A stretch of DNA of 38,597 bases, from positions 40,043 through 78,639 of the forward strand of contig JAMYWO010000150.1 in assembly GCA_024220525.1 (NCBI GenBank), written 5' to 3'. This DNA comes from Cochliopodium minus (lineage: Eukaryota; Discosea; Himatismenida; Cochliopodiidae). Each line of letters opens with the position of its first letter. Positions within the stretch are counted from its first letter, which is position 1. Below, one piece after another: positions 1 through 11,872 of this stretch. The notes below the pieces were generated by a model. It was not told the DNA's origin. It searched no databases and saw only the letters and a list, made by a program, of their open reading frames with translations. A program made the position numbers and the translations under genes.

Positions 1-37
1 TTTTTTAAGATCTTCTTCATTTCTATTTATTTTTTAC

Positions 38-239
38 CTTTAAATTGGTTTCCAGAAACACCAATAGGTGAAAAATTGAATGAACTGCCACAGTCAACAT
101 CATTTGTTAAAAAGTATTGTACTGTGGAATTATTAACTAACATCCCTTGAAGATCGGTGCAATTAGTTATTGGGAGCACTTGAGAATAAACTTGACAAAA
201 AAAGAAGAGGAAAAGAATTATTGAATTTAAATTTATCAT
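38..239 (-). CDS. GLUG beta-helix surface protein, first exon (part 1 of 3)
   Basis: First coding exon of a secreted or membrane protein. The start chosen is the ATG at 239; it is followed by a hydrophobic signal peptide (about 20 residues, ending near VYSQ). Then comes the opening of a GLUG-type right-handed beta-helix: a TDLQ...DVDCGSSFNFSPIG...FKG pattern, as at the start of many polymorphic surface proteins. The exon ends in phase 1 at a GTAAAA donor and the gene runs off the left end of the window. Gene order suggests it continues in 4674-5548 and ends in 12989-14454, which together give signal peptide, helix, stalk and membrane anchor. A coding stretch between this exon and 5548 is missing at the joint. 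The function is not known; a cell-surface adhesive role is inference. Confidence 0.7.
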
Positions 240-530
240 TTTCAATAATTTTTTTTATATTTTATTTTATTTTGCTCCACATAAACATTTATTTTAACTG
301 TGGATCTGATGGAAATTGGTAACATTTAAAAGATATTGAAAACAAAGTCTAAAACAATTAATGAAGTTTTAAAAAAAATTATTATTGAAAAAAAAGTTAA
401 TGAAAAAATGGGAATCCTTCAAATATATTCAAATTCTTGTCCCATTAAAGGAAAAAAGATGTTCAAATTTTATTAAAATAAAGGATAAATTAATAAAAAA
501 AAAAGGAATAAACAAACCATAACAAAAATA
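240..530. promoter_or_regulatory. Divergent intergenic region
   Basis: 291 AT-rich bases separate the start of the GLUG gene (minus) from the start of the RBR ligase (plus), so both promoters should lie here. I see runs of A and T but no motif I can name. Confidence 0.4.
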
Positions 531-3227
531 ATGAGCAAAAAAAATGTAAGTATAACCCCAATTTTACCATAATTAACATATTTTATTTCTATTCAAAGAA
601 AAATGAGAGTATAGAAGAGGATGAAAGTGATGAAAATGATAGCGAAGATAATATGGATGAAGATGAAGATGAGAGCGATGATGAGGATGTACCATCAATT
701 GAAGAAGTGAAAGAAAAGAAGGCCAATTTCGTATTGATACCCAAAATTGAAGTCAGAGAATACATGGAGAAGCAATTAAAGAAATTTGAATCGATCACGG
801 GTCTCCCCAAAGAAAAAGTTTACTTGTTATGGACCGTAATCAAGAATCCAACCGAATTTGAGAACAAATATTTTGAGAATATGAACAAATATTTGAAATT
901 AGGTGGTGTATTGCAAGATGAAAAAGAAAAACCCAAAGTAGATCCAAAAAAGAAATTTGGTGAGTTTATAAATGGAAAATGAATTTAACAAATTTATATT
1001 TTTATTTATATATCCGAAGAATGCAAAATCTGTTTTAGTGATACGATTTATGGTGAAACATATTCTGTTGGATGTGGACATGAACATTATTGCAAGGATT
1101 GTTGGAATGGTAAAAAATATATCCAAACCTTGATATTAATATAAAGACCATATTAAACCATATATAATCAAAATATTAAGCTTTTAAATTTAATTATCAA
1201 ATTCGTTCTGTATAATTTTTAATTTATTTTTTTTTGGTGAAATTTGCAAAAATTAAATTTTTAAATCAAAAAAAATTTATATTTTTAACCTTGATTTGAA
1301 TTTTTGAATAGATTACTTGAAAGTGCTCGTCAAATCGGTAAACAAAAAATTTCTTTTTGAATTAAACTTACTCTTCCCAATTAGAGCTCACACGAAATGC
1401 TGAATGCAAAGTGCATGTCAGTAGGATGTAATATAAGATTAACTGCAACAGACTGGAAGAATCTTTTGAAATCTCCCAAAGACAAAGAAAGATACGACTA
1501 CTTTTACTTGAAAGCATTCATAGATGTAACCAACAACTTGTCTTTTTGTCCTTCTCCTAACTGTGGTGTAAGAAAATTAAAGTTTTCAAACTAATTTTAA
1601 TTTTATAAACTTTTTTTTTTTATGTAGAATGTATTGAAATATACCGGTCATTCCAAAACTGACATTTTAAATTGTAAAAAAAATTCTCTCAAAAAAAAAA
1701 ATTTATATTTTTAAATGTTAACATTTGTTTTTTTGATAATAGGTACCTGTGGATCTAAATTTTGTGTTGGATGCTCTAATGAAGCTCACAATCCAATTAC
1801 ATGCAAACAATTTGAAAAATGGGTAATTTTTCCTTTTTCTTTTTTTTTATGAAGAAAAAAAAATTAACCCCTTTTTATTTAAAAGAATGCAAAACTTTTG
1901 GATGAGGGAGCTTCTCTTAAACTTTTACATACCATCGCAAAGTGTTGGTAATTTACTTTCTTTTCCTATTTTTTCAATTTATTAATTTATTTTTTGTAAT
2001 TAGTTTTCATTGTGGAATGCCAACAGAAAGAAATCAAGGATGTAACCAGTAAACAAAAAATTTTAGTTTTATAATATATTTCGATTAAATAATTATCCTT
2101 TGAAAGTATGACATGCAGAAAAGAAGGTTAATCAAATTATTTAACAAATTTTTTTAATCAGTTTTTTTTTTATTTTCTTTATTTAGTCGGAGGATGTGGA
2201 GGAGAATGGTAAAATTCTTTTATTCTTTTTTTTTCATTTAATCAATCTTTTCTTTATTATATCAATAGGTGTTACGTAAAATGAATTTTTAAATTTTTAA
2301 ATTTTTTTAAATATTTTCATCGATTAGGTTTGGTAAAATATTTGTTGGAAAAAATTTTTTAAATTTTTAATTTACATTTTTTAAATAAAGTTGTGGTGAT
2401 TGGAAATCACATGGATCTAATACTGGAGGATATTTCTCTTGTAATGTTTACAAAGGATCTTCAGGAGAGAAAAATGATCAAAAAGCACAAGATTTCAAAA
2501 ATGAGCTCCAAAAATTTCAACATTTTTCCGACAGGTAAAAAAAAATAATTTTTTTAAATTATTTATGAATGAAATTAAAAAATTAATTTTTATTAATTTA
2601 AAAAAAAAAAAAAAAAGATATGATGGACATGAACAATTAAAGAAAGATGCCATTAAAAGAAAAGAAAAAATCTTGGAATTGATGCCATCTTACAGAGAAA
2701 AAACTGGGAAAGAACCTGATATTCGTAACAAATAAAAGAAAATATTTTTGAAATTTTATTTTTAAATTTACTTTTTTTAAAAAAATATTAGTTTTGGAAG
2801 CTATTGAACACTTGATAGAGTGCAGACACATTTTGAAATACACCTACGCTTATGCTTATTTTCTTGAACAACAAGCAGAAAACACTCCAAACAGTACTGC
2901 AAGCAAAAAGAACGATACACCAACAAAAACAAGTAAATTCGTGATATATTCAATATTATTTTTAATTTTTTAATTTTTAATTTTTTAATTTTTTAATTTT
3001 AATTTTTTAATTTTTTAATTTTTTAATTTTATTTTTTAGATAATAACAAAATTGAGCTCTTTAACTTTCAACAAGCTAACGCTGAAGGTATCACCGAAGC
3101 TTTGGGTGGTCTCATCTTCTCCGAATTGCTTGTGCTCATCCAAAAGAGAGACGACATCAGGAGGTATATTGACGTCTCCAAAACATTCTTCAAGAATTTG
3201 ATTCAATCCTTTGAAACTTCCTTTTAA
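531..3227 (+). CDS. Ariadne-type RBR E3 ubiquitin ligase (17 exons)
   Basis: Transfers ubiquitin from an E2 to its own catalytic cysteine and then to substrate. Exons: 531-545, 599-959, 1020-1109, 1312-1337, 1385-1567, 1628-1673, 1743-1822, 1886-1947, 2004-2048, 2107-2126, 2187-2208, 2269-2275, 2328-2332, 2391-2534, 2618-2724, 2792-2932, 3040-3227; they sum to 1542 bases (513 aa) with every phase consistent. Order: acidic N-terminus (DEDEDESDDEDV), RING1 opening CKICF, with C...GHEHYCKDC one residue longer than the usual CGHxFC, then an IBR (CPSPNCG, CTCGSKFCVGC). RING2 follows, with the catalytic cysteine in NQGCNHMTC, and then CYVCCGDWKSHGS, as in ARIH1. The helical C-terminus with YTYAYAYFLEQ and IQKRDD is the Ariadne domain. 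Two exons of 7 and 5 bases encode the CYVC part. The Ariadne class is known to work with neddylated cullin ligases; that role here is inference. Confidence 0.93.
2958..3035. repeat. TTTTTAA short tandem array in an intron
   Basis: Repeated TTTTTAA/TTTTAA units fill the last intron of the RBR gene. Simple-sequence DNA with no coding potential. Confidence 0.8.
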
Positions 3228-3294
3228 AAAAAAATTTTGAAAAATTAAAAATTAAATTGAAATTTTAAAAAAAATAAAAATAAAAATAAAAAAA

Positions 3295-4462
3295 ATGGGT
3301 AATAATCAACCTAGCCAACCTAATCAAGAACAAATGTGGAATCAAGAAAATTCATTAGATGAATTACAGAGGAGAAATAGATATAAATGTGGAGAGAATT
3401 TCGTTACCCAAAAGGATTTGGTGGAGAAATACAGATGGGATATTTATCAGGAAGTATATCCTCCATTGCAACCAAATAAAGAAATTGAAAAAAATGAAGG
3501 TATATAATAACCCAAATAAAATTTATTTATTTTTTTTCCCTCAAATAATAAAACGTACCAAGATGGAAATATACAGGAAGATAAAAATGATGTTGACAAT
3601 TTCCCAAATGAAACGATATCAGAAACCAAAATGGATAATAATGAAGAAAAGAAAGAGAATGGAGATGATAATAAAGAGAAAGAAAAAGATTTATTAAAAG
3701 GAGAAAACGACAAAGAAAAAGAGGAGAAAAAGGAAGAATTTTCCACAAAGAAACAAAAATTAACTCCCCAAGAGAAAAAACTGGAAATTATAAAAGAAGA
3801 ACTCTTAAAACTAGATTTGAAGACAAAGTACGAAGTGGATGAGGAGTTAAACAAAAAAGTAGTTTTGTATAGAGGAGACATTTGTTCTCTAGAAATAGAT
3901 GCCATTGTGAATGCCGCTAAAACTTCTTTAATGGGAGGTTTAAACCTACTACTTTTTTTAAAAAAAAATTAAATATTTCAAATATTTTTTTAAAATTACA
4001 AAAAAGGAGGAGGCATAGATGGTGCAATACATTCAGGTAAAAATTAAAAACAAAAAACAAACTGAATAAATCTTTGATCTTGATCATATTATTAAAATTA
4101 GCCGCTGGGTAAAAAAAAAAATTTAAATTTAAATTTTGTTTTTAATTAATTATTTTTAAAAAAATTATTTTTTTAAAAGTGAAAATTTGAAAAAAGAGTG
4201 CAGTCTTTTAGATGGAACTCCAACTGGAACTGCAAAGATAACTAGAGGATATAATTTACCTTGTAAGTATGTTGTTCATGCAGGTAAATTAAAAAGAGAA
4301 ATTATCACGGGTTAAATTTATCATACCTCTTATTTTGTTTTTTTTTTTCAGTTGGACCCGTTGGAGAAAACTCTGATAAATTAAAAGGTGCTTATTCTAG
4401 TTCATTGGAATTTATCCCAAAAAATAATTTGAAAAGTATTGCTCTTTGTGGAATTTCTACAG
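3295..4462 (+). CDS. Macro-domain ADP-ribose hydrolase-like protein, 3' end missing
   Basis: MacroD-type domain, a family that binds ADP-ribose and removes mono-ADP-ribose from proteins. Exons: 3295-3499, 3581-3937 (an acceptor giving a start at 3563 also keeps the frame), 4007-4036, 4102-4108, 4180-4283, 4352-4462. The first ~160 residues are polar and rich in K, E and N. The macro domain begins at VVLYRGDICSLEIDAIVNAA and goes on with GGGGIDGAIHSAAG, a CSLLDGTPTGTAKITRGY segment and LPCKYVVHAVGP, so the NAA, G-rich loop and HAVGP ribose/phosphate loops are all present. The AAG part is a 7-base exon. The frame stops in an intron that enters a TTTTATTTA array and the N at 4476, so about one third of the domain is not in this piece. 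Confidence 0.88.
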
Positions 4463-4475
4463 GTAAAATAAAAAA

Positions 4476-4476
4476 N
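4476..4476. other. Single-N assembly joint A/B
   Basis: One ambiguous base lies between an intron of the macro-domain gene (plus) and a TTTTATTTA array followed by a minus-strand GLUG gene. Neither neighbour finishes its gene across it, so I read it as a contig joint of unknown gap size. Confidence 0.75.
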
Positions 4477-4640
4477 TTTATTTTATTTATTTTATTTATT
4501 TTTATTTATTTTATTTATTTTATTTATTTTATTTATTTTATTTATTTTATTTATTTTAATTTATTTTAATTTATTTTTATTTATTTTATTTATTTTGTTT
4601 ATTTTTATTTATTTTATTTATTTTATTTATTTTATTTAAC
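4477..4640. repeat. TTTTATTTA array
   Basis: About 164 bases of TTTTATTTA and TTTTTATTTA units at the left edge of piece B, nearly the same as the array at 14480-14640. It lies in an intron of the GLUG gene and is a likely cause of assembly breakage. Confidence 0.85.
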
Positions 4641-4673
4641 TTTCTTTTGTAGAAAAAAAAATTTTTTTTTTAC

Positions 4674-5548
4674 AAAAGTTCGGAACCCTATCAGTCCTCC
4701 CACCGTAAAATTGGCTGTCCCAATACGATGGAAAGATGCTCTTGAATAAGAATTGTTGATAAATAAGTTCTCATTGTATGAATAAGCAGTCAAGCCTCCA
4801 AAGTATCTAATAAAATAAATTAATTTGAAAAGTTTACTAAACTTGAAATTAAAAGGAAAACTTACGCGTTAGTACTGTCACTTCCAAGCATTTTGATGGT
4901 AAGTTGTTTAACATAAACTTGGTCAAAAGTGCCTATTTAACAAGAAAATTTTTTGAATATTATTTAAAAAAAAATTTAACTAATGGAATTTACCACTAAA
5001 AATGGCACCGCTGATACCTTTGATCAGAAATAAAAAAAAAAGGGTCATTTTTATTAATTTTCAATGTTTTCTTACCTGCACCTTTTCCTTGGCTACTTAT
5101 CTCTCCATTGATAACACCAGTGTTGCTTATAAGTGTGTTTCCCACACAAACTCCGAATATTCCTCCTATTCAAAGTAATAATTATCTATTATTCATTCAT
5201 TATTCTAACCTACTTACCTATGTTTTGATTTCCACTCGAATTTGTTGTTGCATATATTGTTGTTATATTATTTGCGGTCAATCCAATATTACCTTTATGA
5301 AAATATTGGATATATCAGTTTTAATCTTAATAATTGAATTTATGAATTCTTACTATTTGCAATCAACCATCCTATTGTATTAATTCCTTGTATATGAATT
5401 CCATCAATGATTATATTTGATATTTGGATGCTTGTTCCTATATTCAAGTTTATTAACATTCAGGAATGATATCATTTCAAATTACCACTTGCAACTAATG
5501 TTCCGACATTATTTTTTCCAAATACTGTTATATTTTGAAAATATAAAT
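4674..5548 (-). CDS. GLUG beta-helix surface protein, middle exons (part 2 of 3)
   Basis: Seven minus-strand exons (right to left): about 5548-5486, 5437-5354, 5292-5218, 5165-5076, 5017-4994, 4932-4866, 4806-4674. All junction phases agree. The translation is a string of short beta-helix rungs: NITVFGKNNVGTLVASG, IHIQGINTIGWLIAN, GGIFGVCVGNTLISNTG, then GLUG-type turns YFGGLTAYSYNENLF and FTVGGLIGF separated by INNSYSRASF. The last exon ends in phase 0. The exon that starts at 14454 in piece C begins in phase 0 with DDGYVVQITNSYS, which is the natural next rung, so I infer that these exons precede 14454-12989 in one gene. The upstream end runs into the N at 5549. Extracellular location is inferred from the signal peptide of part 1. 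Confidence 0.75.
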
Positions 5549-5549
5549 N
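5549..5549. other. Single-N assembly joint B/C
   Basis: One N between an open GLUG exon on the left and an AAAAAAT array inside a ferlin intron on the right. The genes on the two sides are different and both are cut. Confidence 0.8.
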
Positions 5550-5640
5550 AAAAATAAAAAATAAAAAATAAAAAATAAAAAATAAAAAATAAAAATAAAA
5601 ATAAAAAATAAAAAATAAAAAATAAAATATAAAATACAAA
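5550..5640. repeat. AAAAAAT array in a ferlin intron
   Basis: A/T heptamer-like repeats at the left edge of piece C. The right edge of piece D (37135-37224) has the same repeat, and the same ferlin intron should span both. Confidence 0.85.
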
Positions 5641-5836
5641 AAATACAAAATAAAATTTTTTTTGAATAAAATAAGAATAAAAAAAAAAAAATAAAAATAA
5701 AATTTTTTTTGAATAAATTAAGAATAAAAAATTATAAAATAAAAATGTTAATAAAAAAATAAAAATATAAAAAAATAAAATAAATTTCAACAAAATAATC
5801 AAAAAAAATTACAAAAAAACAATTTTTTTTATTTAC

Positions 5837-8800
5837 CTTGATTCAATTGGCTTTTTATCCATTGCTTTCCATTCTTCACTGAAGAATCTGTTTTCAAGAT
5901 CAATGACAGTCTCTCCAATCATATCATCAAACCCGATCTTGTCATCCCACACAGAAACAGTGAGTTTGTTGTTGGTAGGCAAAACGATATTGAACTCGAA
6001 AGATCTGTAGAACTTTGGTCTCAATGTTTCTTTCTTGGAAACATTTTCTCCATCTTCTATGTTCAATTTTTCTCCCTTTCCACAAGACAATCTTTTTATA
6101 AAATTAAATTTTTTAATTTTTTTTTTTTGAATTTTATTTTAACAAAGATTTTTGATTTTTTTTTAAATTATTTTAAATTTTTAATTTTTTTGAATTTTAT
6201 TATTAAAAATATTTTAATTTTTTTAAAATTAAAACTTTAATATTTTTTATTTTTTATTTTTTTTGAATTTTCATTTTATCATTTTAATCATTTTACCTCA
6301 AGTATGGTTTACAAAGTCCATTTTTGGAGTTCGCTACGAGTTGTTCTCCTTCGAGTACATAGACTCTCAAAATCAAGTTTTGTTCTTTTGCAAGAGATTT
6401 CACGTCTGTCAAGGTAACAGGTTTTTCTTCAGATCCCCAAATTGCAATGTTTGCTAAAAAAAAGAAAATTTTTAAAATTGTTTCAAATAAAAAAATAAAA
6501 ATAAAGAAAATAATGTAGAAAATAAAAATAAATAACAATTATTAATTAAAAAAAATATTGAAAAGGAAAGTTTAATATAATAAAAAATAAAAATTTTTTA
6601 AAGATAATATTTTTCTAAAAAAATTTTTACAAAATAAAAATAATTAAAAATTTTTATTTGCAAAAAATATATTTTTTTACCCTTCAAAACACCAACAATA
6701 TTGCTATTGTTAGTTCCTCTTTTCAAATTGAATTCCAAGAAAGGAGGCTTTTCAAAATCTCTTTCCAACTCATGAGCAATGATTTTTCTTTTGAATCTCC
6801 CCATTCCCACAACGTCTTCTTCTATCTCTCCTTTCACTTCGAGTTGAGTGTCTTCTACTTCTTTGATGGTTCTTCCTTCAGTAGGAACTTTGATTTCTAT
6901 TAATTGAAGTTCGATTTGTTCTCCTCCTTCATTTTTCTTGTTTTCCTCCTTTATTAAAGATAATATTTTGTTTTTAAAATTATTTTAATTTTTTATTTTA
7001 AAAAATCATTTTTATTTTCTATTTTCTATTTTTATTTTTATTTTTATTTTTATTTTTATTTTTATTTTTATTTTTATTTTTATTTTTATTTTTATTATTT
7101 TTTTTTATTGTTTATTTTTAGATTAATTTGTTTTTTGAATAATTTTATTACTTGAATGATTCTCTCGATTTCCATTTCGTTTTTCTTGCTGAGTTCATTG
7201 TTTTCTTCAATTTTTGTTTGGACAGGTGGCTCTTCTTCGAGAGGGATTTCATTAACATCCATTTTCACAATTTTGTCAAGACCAGAAAGGATCATACCAC
7301 TTTAAAAAAAAATTAAAATTAAATAATTGTTTATTTCATAAAATAATAACAATTGACAATATTTTTTAATAAAAAAATAAAGAATAATAAAAAAAAATAG
7401 AAATAAATTGAATAACAATAATAAAGAAAATTTTTTTTTTTTTATAATAAAGAAAATTTTTTACCTCCCAGGAATTTCATCAATAACTTTTATATCAGCA
7501 TTGATAACTTCAGCTTGCAAAATTTCTTTTGCTTCTTCTTTGTTTGCCCAAGTGACATAAGGAAACAGACTGATCGTGGAAAAAATAAGTTGGATCAATT
7601 AAAAACTTTGTTTGAACCAAAAGAAAATATTTAAAAAGAAAAATTACCTTGTTGATCTAGTAGCAACAAGAGGAGATCCTATCAAAAAAAAATAATGAAA
7701 TTAAAAAATAATAAATTAAAAAAATAAAAAAAAAAATAAATTAAAATAAAAAAAAAAATTTAGTAAAATAAAAAAATTAATTAAATAAAAAACTTTATAA
7801 AAAAAAACTATTTTGTTTAAAATAAATTAATTAATTTAAATAAATAAATAAATAAAATAAATTTTTAAAAAGAATTTTTTTTTAAACCTAATAATCTTTT
7901 GTCAAATACTCTGAAATTAATAGGAGGAACGAACAATAGGTCTTGGGGTATTTGGATGTCCATTTCAAAATGCTCCAAATAATTTGGAGAATGACCAGAT
8001 GGCTCCTTGGTGTTTTTGGTTTCGAGTTTCTTGTTCAAATCACCCACGTCAAACTCCACCTTTGAGTTTCCAATTTTCAAGAAATGATATGGTTTTAACT
8101 CTCTTGCACTTAATTTTTTTTTTGTATAAAAAAATTTAAAAATTATAAAAATTTAAATAATTAAAAAAAATAATTAAAATATTTCCAATCAAAAAAAAAT
8201 ATTTTTTTTTACCCAACGAGATTGATTGCTAATTTGCAGTTTTTCATTTGAGGAGTGATGTTTGGGATAGGAATGTTCTTAGATTCGGCCATACCAATGA
8301 TTTGGAAGGAAGCCAATATGAATCCTTCTTGCTTTCCGTTCTTCATGTTGAGAGGATACCATTCTATAGAATTACAAAGTTAAAAATAAATATGTCATTT
8401 TTTTTTTTTGAAAAATAAACCTGGTTTTTCTGGAATTTTTTCTGTGACTGTAGAAATAGATTTTTTGAATCTGCCCAAATCTTCATCATCTCCAATGTTA
8501 TCATAGTCAAAAACCTTTATTTAAATAAGAAAAAAAAAATTAATAAATTAAACAAAAATTAAAATAAATTATGAACAATAATTTAATAAAATTAAAATTA
8601 ATAAATTAATAAATTATTTATTTAAAAAAGAGATTATTTATATCAAAAATAATATTAAAAATTAGTAAAATGGATTTACATCGCAAATAATTTGGGGAGC
8701 AAGATCTTTGTTGTCAGGTATTTCAACTTCCAAGCAAATAACTTGGTACCAACAAGGATAAGTGGTCTCCTTGATAGTTTTGGTTTTGTTGTGAGCCTTT

Positions 8801-11533
8801 CCGCATCTCAAAACGAGATAAGGATCACTCGATCCACTTTTATCTCCTGATGCGAGCTCTTTGCCTTGGTAGATGAATGCTCTAAGCTGGAATTTTTTCA
8901 TGTTTGGCAATGCAATGTTGTTACGTGGAATGGAAGATACTTGTGATGCTTCACCAATACTAATTTAAATATAAAAAATGAACAATAAATAAATCTAAAA
9001 TAAAAATTGAAAATAATAAAAATTATAAAAATAAAAACAAAATAAAATTTACTAAAAAATTTAAAGTTATTGAAAACAAATAATTAGATTTTACCTTATT
9101 CTGTAAAGCAAAAAACCTGCGAAAGGATTTTTTTCTTCCTTGATGTTAAACACGTCAGGTTTAACTGTGTCCCACTTTGGAAATGCTTCTTTGTCATTTT
9201 TGATGTCAGAGATCTAAAAATAAAATATTCAAAATACAAAAATAAAAAAATAAAACAAAAAAATAAAAATAAGTAAAAATAAGTAAGATGAAAAAAATAA
9301 TTTTTTAAAATAATTTTGAATTTACTTTTAAGCAGATGTATCCAATTCTTGTTTTTCCACTCAACAATTTGGTTTTGTAAACATTAATAAACAAAAGAGG
9401 TTGAGAAACAGGATTAACAGGCAAATCAATGGTCCAGTCTTTGAAAGCGTTGTACATCTTGCAGTATCCGTCTGCTACTTTGAAGTTATCAGAATGGACT
9501 TCCAAATTGGCGACGGAGAGTTCAATGAGGATGTCTGATGAAGTGATGAGCTCTGTCGCTTCGAAAGCGTCGAATCTGATTGTATATTTACCGTATTTTG
9601 GTTCTTCTTTGAGCTCTTGCAAGGTTTTTTTTAACATCTAAAATTAAAATATAAAAATAAAAAAATAAAAATATTTTAGAAAAATTTCAAAATTTCAAAA
9701 TAAAGATATTATTAAATTTTTTTAAAAAATAAAAACAGAAAAAAAATAAAAATAAAAAACTTGTTACTTTTGGTTGGTGAACTCTTTCGGTGGTCACTCC
9801 TACCAAGACTGATCCTTTGTAGGAGGTACCTTGAATAGCACCAGAGTTCATCAAAGGTGCATACTTGGAAGTACTGTTTGAATCAGGAGCGCCATAAAGA
9901 GGATACCAAGTTCTTATATAAAATAAATTAAATTAAAAAAATTGAAAAATAAAATATAATTTTTTATTTTAATTTATTACGGAGTGACTGGCTTTTCCAT
10001 GATTTCTTTAAGAGAAAAAAATAACGTGGAAATCAAGTCATCTTTTCCAACGTCATCATCATATACTTGGACTCTAATCACATCACTCATAATTGGAGAA
10101 ACGAAAGGAACACAAAGTTCTGTGAAAGAAAAATGAAAATATGAAAAAAATGTAAAAAAAATAAAAAATAAAAAAAAAATATGAATAATTTTTTTACCTT
10201 CATTCCTATTTTTTCAATATAAATTTGAAGATTAATTTTTTATTTTAAAATATGTTCATTTTACCAAGACGGGTTGAAATCATTTTTTATGGTTTTGGTA
10301 GACAACCTCTCGTTGGCAGCAAACTTCGTTGAAACTTTACCATCACATTTTCCGATGGTATCTGTTTTTGGGAGTTGTTTTGCTTTGTAAACAGCCACTT
10401 TCAAGAAATACTAAAAGCAAAAAGTGTAAAATTTTAAAAAATAAATAAATAAATAAAATAAAAAGAAACAAAATAAAATTAAAAAATAAAAGTTAAAAAT
10501 TATTTTACTTCTTCTATGTTAATGTTGGGAGATGTCAAAACAATTGCTCCTTCAATATCTTCATCTCCTTCTTCATCTTCTGAGTGAGCAGCTGCCTCAT
10601 CTCCAGGTCTTTGATAAATAAATATTTTCAAAAAGTTAAAATAAATAGAAAATAAAAAAAAAATAATATTACCCTAATACAATGATGGACAATTTAACGT
10701 ATCCTTGAACTCCTTCGTTCTTATCTTTTTATTTTTTTTATTTTTTTTAATATTTTCGTTGAATATATATCTTATTTGTGAATTATACCTGTTGTATCTG
10801 TCAATGCTACCCATTTCCTATATATTTCATGATTCTTTTCCTTATAAATAGTACTCACATCGAATTCAAATGACCCAATAAGTACATTTCTGAAGATGGT
10901 ATTTGCATCAAATACTATAGATAATGATTTGTTTATTTATTAAAGAATTGTTTCGATATATTGATTTTATAGGCTCCGAGATTATTTTTTATTTTTACCT
11001 TGAATTATAATTTTTTCGTTAACAAATTCTTCTTTGAGCATTTTGTTCTTGAAGATGAACATTCTATCCCTTTAAAAAATGAATATATAGTTCATAAATT
11101 GTGAAACTGAAATCCATTCATAAAAAAAAGAATTTTTTTTTTTACCATGTGCATACTGTTGTATTTTTATGTCTATCAAAGGAGAATAAATAAAAAAATG
11201 AGAAATATAAAATAAATATGTCTACATATCAGTATGTTGTTTATTTCCAAATGCATTGACGAAACAGATTGGATCTAATTATTCAAATTCAAAATTTATC
11301 AAAATTTTTTTTTTTTGTGCAAATCGAACTTACCAGACCTGCGAAAGTTATTAGGAAGAATTGATTTTTGACTATCTTATGAAATACTTACATTCCATTC
11401 ATATCTCTCCCTTTGAGATCTCTCCCTTCTATTATATGAACTCTTTTATCATATTTTTATTTAACAAGTTATTATATTGGATTTGAAATATGAAATAGTG
11501 TTACCTTATTTGGAAATCTTGTTTGTTTATCAT
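5837..11533 (-). CDS. Ferlin, exons 1-26 (5' part; continues at 37075-35578)
   Basis: Multi-C2 protein of the ferlin family, which binds membranes and calcium and acts in vesicle fusion and membrane repair. 26 exons run from an ATG at 11533 to 5837 and sum to 3071 bases. With the 8 exons at 37075-35578 the total is 3801 bases, 1266 aa, shorter than animal ferlins (1700-2100). C2 domains by residue: about 4-131 (DFQIRVHIIEGRDLKG, SDPICFVNAFG), 165-290 (YFLKVAVYKAKQLPKTD), 470-580 (FQLRAFIYQGKELASGDKSG, SDPYLVLRCG), 590-715 (GARELKPYHFLK, FPPINFRVFDKRLLG-like end), and 915-1020 (LILRVYVLEGEQL, IGETVIDLENRFFS). The last of these has CKPY where SDPY is usual. Exons of 5 (11334-11338) and 8 bases (10198-10205) occur. 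The last codon in C is split (IES|AG) and is completed in phase at 37075. The start is uncertain: an upstream ATG exon would be out of frame. Confidence 0.92.
7019..7095. repeat. TTTTTA array in a ferlin intron
   Basis: About 13 TTTTTA units within the intron between the exons at 7152-7299 and 6681-6948. Simple sequence only. Confidence 0.8.
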
Positions 11534-11872
11534 TTTGATCTATGAAATATAATTTGCAATTTTGATTTTATTTATAATTTAAATATCTTAAATAAATAAA
11601 AAAAAAACAAAAAAGGATTTTCAGTTCCCTTTGAAATACTCACTTTTTAAACTTAGTTTGACTAAGATTTTAAAATTGGCTCTTTTTTCCATTGACATAT
11701 CAACATGTATTAATTATTAATCAATAAAGAAACAAATAAAATAATGAAAAAATGAGAAGTAATTTAAAAGAGTTTGTCACATATAACATTAAATAGTTTA
11801 AAAATCAACGATTTTCCTTGACAATAAAATAAAAAAAAAAATATTGAAAGAAATTTTGAGATAATTCATATA
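11534..11872. promoter_or_regulatory. Divergent region between ferlin and Ras-like gene
   Basis: 339 bases between two divergent genes. A short minus-strand frame with ATG (11698-11644) ends at a GTGAGT donor, so it may be a 5' non-coding exon or an upstream ORF of the ferlin gene. Spliced to the next exon it does not keep the ferlin frame. Nothing else recognised. Confidence 0.35.

Noticed and set aside
3359-3748. Overlapping frames on both strands across the macro-domain gene's charged N-terminus
   Set aside because: Low-complexity Lys/Glu DNA opens frames on both strands; only the spliced plus frame leads into the macro domain.
4477-4640. CRISPR-like or transposon-end array
   Set aside because: Units are 5-10 bases of A/T with no spacers, terminal repeats or coding sequence; it is simple-sequence intron DNA.
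5509-5802. Minus-strand Phe/Leu/Tyr-rich frame
   Set aside because: Translation of an AAAAAAT array and it crosses the N; no domain.
11644-11698. MSMEKRANFKILVKLSLK as the ferlin N-terminus
   Set aside because: Joined to the next exon it puts DFQIRVHIIEGRDLKG out of frame; kept only as a possible non-coding exon.
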